From assembly GCA_026120185.1 (NCBI GenBank), contig JANUWF010002342.1:4035001-4099000 (forward strand): 64,000 nt of DNA, in the 5' to 3' direction. This document shows, in pieces, positions 25,280 to 34,310 of this stretch (within the stretch, counting starts at the first letter, position 1; every line of letters begins with the position of its first letter). Under the pieces are notes generated by a model. It saw only the letters and a list, made by a program, of their open reading frames with translations, made no database searches and was not told the DNA's origin. This DNA comes from Voacanga thouarsii (lineage: Eukaryota > Streptophyta > Magnoliopsida > Gentianales > Apocynaceae). Position numbers and translations under genes: made by a program.

Positions 25280-26564
25280 TGAAAAACCTTAGAGGGAGGG
25301 TGAATAAGATTTTTGGCAAGCAAAAATGATTTGTCCGAATTGTCTAAAATGTTGAACAAGAATGATCACCAAGATACTTGGGCTGACTTTATAGATGCAT
25401 AGAAAGCTATCCAAGTACTCGTAGATGTATTCAGATTTAGACAGTGAAAGATCATAAAAAACAGTACATGAACCACTGAATAAAATGAGATAAGAGATGT
25501 ATAGTGGTTCGATCAACAATGATCTACGTCCACTACCTTAAGCCTCACACTTAAGGATTTTAAACCCTATTTTATTAACCTCACTTAATGAAACCGATTC
25601 ACATACAAGAGAGGATCACCACATTAGGTTTTCTACAACCTCTCAAATATATGAAGGATCACCGCACTATGTTTTACTTCACAACCTTGACACAAACACA
25701 AAACAAGGATCACCCCAATGGGTTTTACCACACAAACTTGAACATACACAAAATACAAGGCTCACCTATATGGGTTTTACACCACAACCTTGTACAATAA
25801 TAGAGAATTGAAAATCAATAGAATAGAGATAAGCTCACTTTCTTGAGCAGATGTTTTCTCGAATACAAGTCATAAATTACTTTTATCTTCGATACATAAT
25901 GAACTCACATTGAAGCTAGATAAAAGGAGATTTTTTAAAATATTAAGCAATAAGGTTTCTAAGATGAATGTTTCAAAAATCCTACTTCTAATCTTGCTTT
26001 AAGTGCTAATTATAGAGCCAAAAAGGAAGTGCCAATAGTCATAAAAAAATAGCTACAAATTTTTCTGTTTAAATGCATCCGAGTTTTGGACTCAGGTTTT
26101 GGACGAAGATGCATCCAAAGGGTAAGTCCAAAAATGGCACATTTCTGACAGAAATTTTTCAACCCGGTTTACAGGATTTTGGATGAACCTTTTGGATTTA
26201 AACTGTTCCATCCAAAATTCTGTGAATTTTAAAAACTTTGAAAATCATCTGATTTGAAGCTTCAAGGTAAAGTCAAATGAATCAAAAGATAAGAAGATAT
26301 AGGAATTAATAAATATACCTTCATAACACTTCCTAATCATCATTCTTCATAAAGAACTTTCATGATATATAACTTCTCATACTCTGATTTTCTCATTTGA
26401 TCTTCTAATCTTGAAATCAGTGATGAAGAGGTTGTCAACAATTCTTATCTGAAGACTTTAAAAGAATAAAGATTAACCATGTCCTATCACAGGAAATTAA
26501 TAAGTTAGTCCATATCAACGTTTGTCATAAATCAAAACATAAAAGAAAGCTCTTAGGGCTAACA
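25280..26564 (-). repeat. 5' LTR of SIRE-like copia (1285 bp)
   Basis: Partner of the LTR at 12376-16948, uninterrupted. On the minus strand it begins TGTTAGCCCTAAGAGC and ends CTAAGGTTTTTCA, followed at once by the TTTGGTATCAGAG primer site (25279-25267). Confidence 0.85.
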
Positions 26565-26569
26565 ATCGT

Positions 26570-27992
26570 TTTATAGCATGTAACATGACACACTTGGTTT
26601 TAAATGACCCTGAATGCCATGTGAGTGATGTTATTGTTGAAGTTCAGAAATTGTAAAGGACGGGTTGTTCTTATAAGAAAGTATGGGAAGCCCGAAAAGT
26701 AGTTATTGAACTTATATATAGAGATTGGCCCTCTACGTGGATTGCCCTACCAAAATACATGCTTGCATTGCAGGATTCCAATCCTGGGACTATTGTGAAG
26801 TGGAGATACCATTAGACTAGTGTGGGTGATCTGAAAGCTTTTGGTTTCTTTTTTTGGTCATTCAAGCCTTTAATTATTGGGTTCAAATATTGTCGTACAG
26901 TGGTATCTATTGATGACACTCATTTACAGGGATTTTATAGGGGCAAATTGTTAGTGGCATCCATTTAGGATGCAAACAGTCACCTCTTCCCCCTTGCCTT
27001 TGCCATCGTGGACGAGGAGTTATTAAAGAGTTGGAGTTGGTTCTTAAGCTCCTGCGTCAACATGTCATTCCTGAAAGACATATCTGTCTGATTTCAGATA
27101 GACATAAAGGAATAATCAATGTTGTACACTATCTGAATGAGTGGCAAGAACCTTTGGCTGTTAATCGATATTACCTCGAGCACATTAAGAAAAATTTTCA
27201 TGCCAAGTTTAAGGACACTAATTTGACATATTTGATGTATGTTGTTGGTCTAGAGCGTAAAAAGACCAAGTGTCTATCATGCTTGGATGAAATCAGGATT
27301 CGAAAGGAAGAGGCATTTAATTATTTAATAGAAATTGGTTTAGATAAATGGACTTTGTCATATGATGACGGACATAGATATAGTCCAATGACTACTAGTT
27401 TGTCTGAATTCATGAATAGTGTGCTCAAGAAAGCAAGATCTCTCCCATTAAAAGTTTTAGTTGAAGCTTCATTTATGAAGTTAATTATGTATTTTAATGA
27501 ACATAAAGATGAAGCATCTAATTTAAGACATCCTTTACCATTTGAAATGTGGAAGTTGTATTCTTTTATGAGAAAAAGTCTAGAGGGCATGTTGTAACTG
27601 AATTTAATGCACAGGCCAAAATATTCGGGATCAAATTGTCAGTGCAACAGGGGCATAGAGCTCCAAATATTTATAGTGTCAATTTGAGAGAGAGATCTTG
27701 CAATTGTCAAAAGTGGAGTATATATGGTATACTTTGTTCGCATGAGTTTGTAGCATGTCGTCACAGAGGTTGGAATCCCATTGAATTTGTTTTGGAGTTC
27801 TATACTAGAAGGAATTATGAGCTGATATATAAAGGACAGTTTTTTCCTATGACGGATGAACAATATTGGAGGCCTTCAACTTTTACGCTTGTGCTTGTGG
27901 AAGAAATAATGAGGAATGAACTTTTTGGCCATCTACGAACTTCAAGGATACTTTGTGATATGGATTATCACACACCCAACTCTCCTCCATGA
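26570..27992 (+). pseudogene. MULE transposase, catalytic and SWIM zinc-finger part
   Basis: Continues the gene cut at 12375. Plus-strand blocks: KVWEARKVVIELIYRDWPST, MLALQDSNPGTIVKW, VVSIDDTHLQGFYRGKLLVA (first catalytic Asp region), RHICLISDRHKGI (second Asp), TSLSEFMNSVLKKARSLPL (Glu), and the SWIM finger CNCQKWSIYGILCSH (CxCxnCxH) at about 27698-27745. All three DDE residues appear present. Breaks: TAA at ~26655, TAG at ~26814 and ~26969, and a frameshift near 27560 where the reading passes from the 27031-27597 frame to the 27549-27992 frame. MULE transposases excise and insert DNA and make 9-11 bp TSDs. This copy is inactive but retains the motif set. Confidence 0.85.
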
Positions 27993-28297
27993 TGTAACAA
28001 CTATTAGGGGAGTGGACATACAAGGAGAAATTGTACTAATAATACTTTTACTGTCTCACGAGATTAGCTCATTAATTCAACTATTCCTTCATATTCTGTT
28101 TTACTGTACTTGTGATGTTGGAAGTTGGACAATTATTTAGTTCTTGTTGTAATATTGTTATGTTATTTTACTGCATTATGAATGGTTTAAGCTGGTGACA
28201 TTTATACAATTTTGTTCCATTGTGACTTGAGTTACAGTTTTTTGATACATTAACGACCAAGCAAAAATCAACATATGGTGGAGTTTTATGGGACCAA
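27993..28297. other. MULE right arm, noncoding
   Basis: AT-rich sequence between the transposase stop (~27990) and the cluster of palindromic subterminal modules. The short open frames seen here are not supported by any family similarity. Confidence 0.5.
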
Positions 28298-28501
28298 GGT
28301 CGCAATTATAGAATGCAACCTCGAGGTCGCATTCCAAGAATGAGACCTTGAGGTAATGCGACCCGAGGTTGCATTCTAAGAATGGGACCTTTCCTTAATT
28401 TGCCCCACGTCTCCTTCAAGTTAAATTAAAAAAGGCCAACAAAGGTCGCATTTGCAACATGCGACCTCATTTTAGGAGGTCGCATTTGCAATATGTGACC
28501 T
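28298..28501. repeat. Cluster of palindromic AGGTCGCAT modules, MULE right subterminal region
   Basis: At least five modules of the form AGGT(C/T)GCAT...ATG(C/A)(G/A)ACCT lie at about 28298-28320, 28324-28348, 28350-28391, 28443-28467 and 28477-28501. The last two are 25 bp each and nearly perfect palindromes; the left terminus has two such modules. They may be transposase-binding or hairpin-forming sites. Confidence 0.7.
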
Positions 28502-28581
28502 CACTACAATCGAAATATCCTGCCAGGGCACCCCACTGCTGAAATTCTGGAAGAATATAGCACCATTTTTTGGAATTCCCC
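28430..28581 (-). repeat. MULE right terminal inverted repeat
   Basis: Read on the minus strand from 28581 it matches the left end at 8699 onward with scattered substitutions. It is followed on the plus strand by C-TAAATTTG (28582-28590), the target duplication. Confidence 0.7.
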
Positions 28582-28745
28582 CTAAATTTGTTTTCTTTTT
28601 TCACCAAAAAAAACCACCCACCACGACAAGCTACAAGAATATGTCTTTCAAAAGGCAGCTTCATAAGGACGGACGATACATCCTCTAGACTCAACATATA
28701 GCCACTTTTTCCCGTATATTCTTGATCACCAGGCAACAAGAGAAA
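28582..28745 (-). pseudogene. KIB1-like F-box/DUF295 gene, upstream part
   Basis: The minus strand reads FLLLPGDQEYTGKSGYML, SLEDVSSVLMKLPFERHILV, then ACRGGWFFLVKKEN up to the MULE junction. The pattern of leucine-rich start, 'SL.....ML.LP', then '.GGW..LV' matches the first propeller blade of DUF295/KIB proteins and is collinear on the same strand with the C-terminal half at 7809-8698. Across the site one extra A in the A-rich run before the junction puts the halves out of frame. The open frame seen beyond the junction (to 28467) is transposon sequence. The F-box region is missing because foreign LTR sequence starts at about 28757. Confidence 0.65.
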
Positions 28746-28756
28746 TGATCACTGTG

Positions 28757-29950
28757 CCTAAGGATGGTAGGTTGTTTTTTAGAGAGGTGTTAGTACACTT
28801 TTTCCTCTCTAAATGCACAGTGATGTGTAGAGGGGTGTTTTAATCATACGCCAGTAGGTCGGAGACATTACTAACGCATCATTACCCTTGGGGTCAATGG
28901 TGATATTAGGAAATATTTAAAATGCAAAATATTTATATAGTAGGAGTATTTTGGTCATTTTAGTAGCCAATGCGATGTGTCTTTTTGGTCCTCGGAATAG
29001 CCCATATGTCTTAATTAATTTTGGGTCGAGAAAATAGTCTCAGTTAAAGAGGGTTTTATTTTATTCAGAAAGTTTAATTTATTATTGGATTGGAATAAAA
29101 TAAAAAGTCAAGAGAAATTAAAATTAAATTTATTATCTGATTTAACTGGTTAGTTAATTATTCAAGGCCTAATAAGCATAGATTGAATAATTAAAAAATT
29201 AACCTAGGCCTAAACTAGATAAACGGTTTGAAAAATTATTTTGGTCTATTTGAACTTATTAATTATTTATTGGATTATTTTTATAAGCTCAAAAAATAAA
29301 CAATTCATGTTTATTATTTATGGGCTCATTGGGTCCAAGAAAAATAATAAAAAATATTTATGGCCCAATAGCCTGGACCAAAGGGTTTTATCATTCATAG
29401 AACAAAAGAGTTTAGAATGAACTAAATATCTTCTGTTGATAACTTCTGGATGTATTGAAATACTACAACCCCGTTGTTTTGTTATCAAGGTTAAAAAACT
29501 GTGTGTATCAAGTGAGATACACGACATTGAACGAAAAAAAACTAGACAAGCCTTTTGTTTTTTTCCTCTCTCGTTTTTCCCTTCTCGTTCTTCTTGATTC
29601 TGTTAATTAATAGAAGAAAATAAAGAGAGATAGAAACTTATTTTTCCCTCGCCTGACTTATTTCACCAATAAGGCTTAGGTGGTGGAATATTCTGAGATT
29701 CAAGAGACTTTGTGTTCATGCCAAGGAGTAGTAGACGGATAGCCGGTTTCGAACCAGAAGCATCAATAAGTTAAGGAGAAATCCCTGTGGTTCAGTTGAC
29801 TCCTTCAGCACCAAAGAAATTATCTAAGCGTAGAGGTATAAATGTTAAAAACCTTTCGCCATGTTGTTTTTCTCTGTGCATTTTTGGCTTCAGTTTGTCT
29901 AGATGCATGCATTCTGTTTATATTTCAAGCTTCATCTATATTTGAGCTTT
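28757..29950 (+). mobile_element. Truncated copia LTR, related to the 32.2/40.0-kb LTR family
   Basis: From CCTAAGGATGG at 28757 to about 29395 it is clearly but imperfectly similar to the reverse complement of 33560-32800: shared landmarks GTGTTAGTACACTT, GGGGTCAAT, TTTGGTCCTCGG, GGGTCCAAGAAAAATAATAAA. By eye it is more divergent than the two complete LTRs are from each other. Beyond 29395 it looks like the R-U5 part of another family member, ending near CATTCTGTTTATATTTC. Its U3 start is missing. Confidence 0.6.
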
Positions 29951-30919
29951 TCAAAACTAGTAACATTTAAACCAAAATGCCTCCTTAAGACATCAGCAAT
30001 CTCTTGGAATTGACCTGTTGCTAAAGATTAACCACTTAAGGTTGAACAGGAGTTCATTGGCCATTCATTGCTTAACCAGCCAAACTTCTTGGCTGAAAAA
30101 TAGCCCTTCCATGATATCCTGGACATAGATATTTTGAGGTACTATTGGTGAAAGGTTTGTCCCATAACAAACCCCAAGTGGGTTATGATTAGGCAAAATA
30201 GGGAACTACTTATTGGAGCAACGCTGAATGATAGATGGACCCTATGAACTACAGGGACTGATCTACTAGTAAATGCTAATGTATACCTTCCGTAAGGCAC
30301 ACTGAGTTGCCTCTTGGAAAGAGGAGGTGCTTGTCCCCTTGCATAAGTTGGCATGAACACACTTCCAACAACTGCTTGGTATGTTTTGTTGGGGTTGCTT
30401 GGTTGGCCGACTAGAGAAACTAAATTGACTCCACCCAACTCAGGAAACACAGTCCTTATTGGGTTACCTCTAGTGTTTATTGGTGCAGCAACCCTAAGTC
30501 CTAAGTTATTGGATAATGGCCCAGTTCTCTACAGAAAATAGTTATGTTCCCAAAATGTAAATGCTGAGGAACTATGCTGGCTTTTGTAGATGGTGCTGTA
30601 GCTATTAGAAAACTCATCTTGTGCTCCGTTAATGCATGAAGTTTGTTCAGCAACATTGACTTAAATACCACGGCAAACTGCTGAACCAAACTTTGCATTA
30701 GCTCCCTTGAGCTTTCATCAAACTACTTTAAATTGTAGAAAAGGGAAGTTTGGTGAGCATTCGAGTCAGTACTAGCCAAAGATTATTCAACATTGTCATA
30801 CTGACCTACCATAGCATCATTGCCAAATCCCATATTTAGGGTAATTTTTCCAGAGCGTAGTTGCATGAAGTGATTAAGTGGGCTTACCTCAGAGTGATCC
30901 TATTCTTGACAACAAAAAG
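29950..30919 (-). pseudogene. Gypsy-like gag region, degenerate
   Basis: On the minus strand, downstream of LTR 30920-31615, the sequence contains MQLRSGKITLNMGF (an 'LRSGK' start seen in many plant gypsy gag genes), MQSLVQQFAVVFKSMLLNKL (30698) and FPELGGVNLVSLVGQPSNPN (30450). Frames are broken repeatedly. The first ~500 bp recur in inverted orientation at 42392-42800. Confidence 0.55.
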
Positions 30920-31615
30920 TGTTGCCACCCAAAAATCCCAGTCGTTCGATCGACTGAAAATTGTGTTATTCGGCAAAAAAAAAAATCCAAAACTTTAGTA
31001 TAGGTCGGCTAACACTCAATAAACCTATTTATCACAATAATAAAAGAATCTCAGGCAATGAAACCAAAAGAGATCTTTTATAGCTTCGGGACGTGAAGCA
31101 TGTCAAAGGTACAAGCAACTTTTCCTCCAACACTAAAGGAACTGCAGTGAAGTAATGGAACATGAATTAAATGACTGAAAGCAAAACAAATCTAAGCTAG
31201 AAAAGCCCTAAAAGACAGTAAAATAAGGAAATTTGCTTGAGAATTCTTCTAATGTCTTTATCTACCTTCTTCTTCGTCTTCTAGCTATATTTAATGGCTC
31301 CTTATCTCCACGTTCACCACTTCTGACTTTTCCTCACCATGATTTTCCCTCAATGTTAATGGTAGTAGTGGAGAAGAACAAAATTTCTATCTTAGTCAAA
31401 AATCCTGCCAATACCACTAATCTTTCGGCCTTATCCTTCTGGATTCAAATTCCCAAAGAGTACGGAGCTAATCATCTAGCCAGTGATCCAATCCAAATGG
31501 TCCTGCTGCCTAGTCAAACTAACCCCAGATTCATTGGCTGAGTGATCTGGCCATTCGTCAAGCTTTTCACTAATCAATTATCCAGCCATTCCTTAGCTTT
31601 TTTGTCTACCAACAA
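30920..31615 (-). mobile_element. Gypsy-like LTR, copy A (696 bp)
   Basis: On the minus strand it starts TGTTGGTAGACAAAAAAGC and ends GGGTGGCAACA. It has the same length and start as the LTR at 54536-55231. TATAAAAGATCTC near 31070-31085 looks like its TATA box. Confidence 0.65.
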
Positions 31616-31947
31616 TTATTATTTTTTAAAGAACTAACATTCACTGGTTCAAAATCGAACTAGGATTACCATTACAAGTAACCTTATAATTATTCGAAGT
31701 CCTCCAACTCACTTCATTCTATGCATTTTTTATTTTTGCTTCTTTTTCTCCTTCGAGTTCTTTCTAAAATCAAACTTAGTTATAGCTTGTTTCGAAAAAT
31801 AGTTAGGTCTATCCTGATTGGTCTAATCTTGACTATGATGTCTTGGGAGATATCTTTAATTGTCTTCATGCTATGGACAAGCTTCTTTTCAAATATGTTT
31901 GCTGTTCATAGGCTCATTTTAGCAAAAGCTGAGATCAAATCGTTCTT
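31616..31947. other. Spacer at the centre of an inverted LTR pair
   Basis: About 330 bp between LTR copy A (minus) and LTR copy A' (plus). No coding sequence is recognised. The T-rich run and CTTCTTTTTCTCCTTC near 31730 are low complexity. Confidence 0.5.
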
Positions 31948-32233
31948 GATCGCTAAATCACTCGGCCAATCGATCTGGGGTCAATTTGACTGGGCAGCAG
32001 GACCATTTGGATTGGATCACCAGCTAGATGATTAGCTCCGTACTCTTTGGGAATTTGAATCCAGAAGGATAAGGTCAAAAGATTAGTGGTATTGGTAGGA
32101 TTTTTGACTGAGTTAGAAATTTTGTTCTTCTCTACTACTGCCATTAACGTTGAAGGAAAATCATGGTGAGGAAAAGTTGGAAGTGGTGAACGTGGAGATA
32201 AGGAGCCATTAAATATAGCTAGAAGACGAAGAA
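31948..32233 (+). mobile_element. Gypsy-like LTR copy A', 5' piece
   Basis: Close match in inverted orientation to the first part of copy A (31615 downward), starting near GCTAAATCACTCGGCCAA. It is cut by the copia at 32234 and continues at 42038. Its first ~50 bp are missing or diverged. Confidence 0.65.
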
Positions 32234-34288
32234 TGATGGTGAATGCAGTAACAGGGAGCCATGGACGGGAAAAACAGAGACAAAATAAAAAATTAAACGC
32301 GAGCCATAAAGGCCATGTGGAAGCGTGAAGATCATACCTTTGCGCTCCTTAACCCGTCTAGGTTGAGTAAGAGCGGATTGAACGGCTGGAATCGCCTCGC
32401 TTTGCACAGTTGAAGGAGCTTCCGGTTGAACACCCGCTAGCCTTCGACTTCGTCTTGTTTGCATTAACGCTTAGCTCTCCAGCTCTCGGGATATTCCTCA
32501 GCCTAACCTCTAGTCGGTGAACACTATGGTGAAGAGGAAGGGTCTCAATTCTCCTTGGTTCGTTCGCTATTGGTTAGCAAAGAACAAGGGAAAAACAAGA
32601 AGAATGAGAGAGCCTTTTTGAGAGAGAGAGAGAGAGACTCACGTGAGTCTTTGCTTGGGAAAAAAAAAATAATTAGGGTTTTTTTCCTTTTCAAAAGAGT
32701 TGTTTATATTTAGCCAAAATTAGGTCTCTCAATCTCTGATAAACATATCCCCGGGATTTCAAAATACCCGGATGTTATCCTGAGAAACAGTTTGGCCTAA
32801 CCTTAAACTCCTCTTAACCGTATTTGGAAAAAACCCTAAGGTCCAAGCTATTGGGCCAGATAAATATTTATTATTTTTCTTGGACCCAAAAGGCCCAAAA
32901 TAATAAATATTAATTATTTATTTTCTGGGCTTACATAAGTAACCCAAAAAATAATTAATGAGCCCAAATGAACTATAATAATTAATCTTTAATTATTTAT
33001 TTCTTGAGCCTACATAAATAACCCAATAAATAATTAAACATTAATTATTTCCCCTAGTTTAAGCCCAGGTTAATTTCTTAATTATTCATACTGGACCTAG
33101 GCCCTGAATAATTAATTAACCAAATAAACTAGATAATTAATTTCTCTCAACTCCTATTTTATTTATTTATTTATTTATTTATTTTATTCCAATCCAATAA
33201 TAAATTAGACTTTCTAAATAAAATAAAATAAAACAAAATAAAATAAAATCCTCTTCAACTGAGACCAATTCCTTAACCCAAAAAATAGTTAGGACTTACG
33301 GGCTATCCCGAGGACCAAAAAGACACATCGCCTTGGCTGCTAAAATGACCAAAATACCCCTGCTATATAAATAGCTGTATTTTGTATTTTAAATATTTCA
33401 TAATATCACCATAAGGAAATATTGACCCCAAGGACAATGCTGCATTCGCAAAGGCTCCGACCTATAGGTGAAATGACTAAAATACCCCTCTACACATCGC
33501 CGTACATTTAGAGAGGAAGAAGTGTACTAACACCCCTCTAAATGACATCTACCATCCTTAGGCTTCTAGTCCAATGATCCACGACTTCCTGGAGTGTTTC
33601 CGCTTTCCAAGGGAGCTACCCTAAAGCAAACATCCAAGTCATGTTTCCCAGGGCCCTGGATAATTTAGACTATTCGGACAACCACAAGGGGCGATATAGT
33701 GCAGAAACTATCTTGTATAAGTCTGTCTTAACTGACTAGTCACACATACCCAACATGCAAGTATATTTGCCCTATGATAGAACCTCAACTACAACAAATC
33801 AAAGTATATGCTTCCAGTTTCGCTAGACCACCAACTCATACTCAAGTCGTAGAGTACTAGTCCACGCTGTAGCGGTAGTAGTCTAGGTTTCTACCATATA
33901 GTACTTTGAGAAACCACTACTACAGGTCCTGTTCTACGTATTCGAAATACGCTTATGTCATGAAGTGAGTGGACTACCCACTGGCTAAAGGTAAGCCATT
34001 CCCCATTTGGAATTCATAACATAATAACTTAAACATGATAAGGTTCTCAGTCTCATCAATAGGTTAAGAACAAATGTTTATGTGTTAAATAACCCGTGAT
34101 CCATACCTTACTGTGAAAGACCACCATTCACATGGATCACTTATTTAAACACAATGGAGTGCTATTCCAAACGAAAATCGTGCACAAACAAAAAGTAAAT
34201 TCACAAACAATTTACGAAAATAAATTCTTTTATTAAATAATTCGATTTTACATCAGAAACCTAGTCTAAGAGGGCATACAATCCAACA
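32234..34288 (-). repeat. 3' LTR of the 9.8-kb copia
   Basis: Pairs with 39987-42037. Near its U5 end it holds an 81-codon minus-strand ORF (32464-32219) starting MQTRRSRRLAGVQPEA that is conserved in the partner LTR. It also contains (TTTA)n at about 33160-33182 and AAAATAAAAT repeats. Confidence 0.9.
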
Positions 34289-34310
34289 ATCTCACACTTG
34301 CACTCTAAGA

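Larger units (their letters stand above)
12376..26564 (-). mobile_element. SIRE-like Ty1/copia retrotransposon, 14.2 kb including a nested hAT
   Basis: Direct LTRs start TGAAAAACCTTAGAGGG and end GGGCTAACA: 12376-16948 (enlarged by the hAT) and 25280-26564 (1285 bp). The 5-bp TSD ATCGT is at 12371-12375 and 26565-26569. On the minus strand the 5' LTR is followed by TTTGGTATCAGAG, an initiator-Met tRNA primer site, and the 3' LTR is preceded by the purine-rich AAAAATGGAGAGAT. Gene order on the minus strand is gag, protease, integrase, RT, RNase H, then an extra ORF before a 1.3-kb noncoding stretch. Copia order plus a post-pol ORF is the SIRE/Maximus layout. Many stops and frameshifts make it non-autonomous. 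Confidence 0.85.
8699..28581 (+). mobile_element. Composite MULE transposon with PMD and transposase genes, 19.9 kb including nested insertions
   Basis: The ends are inverted repeats: plus strand from 8699 reads AGGGAATTCCAGAAAATAG, and minus strand from 28581 reads GGGGAATTCCAAAAAATGG. Homology continues through CAGTGGGATGCTCCGGCAAG versus CAGTGGGGTGCCCTGGCAGG and into AGGTCGCAT palindromes. The 9-bp direct repeat CTAAATTTG lies at 8690-8698 and 28582-28590, the TSD length typical of Mutator-like elements. Cargo in order: noncoding left arm, PMD pseudogene (10211 to ~11870), transposase N-terminal part (12102-12375), a nested copia (12376-26564), transposase catalytic/SWIM part (26570-27992) and a right arm. 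Removing the copia leaves about 5.7 kb. The element is inserted in the F-box/DUF295 gene. Confidence 0.8.
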
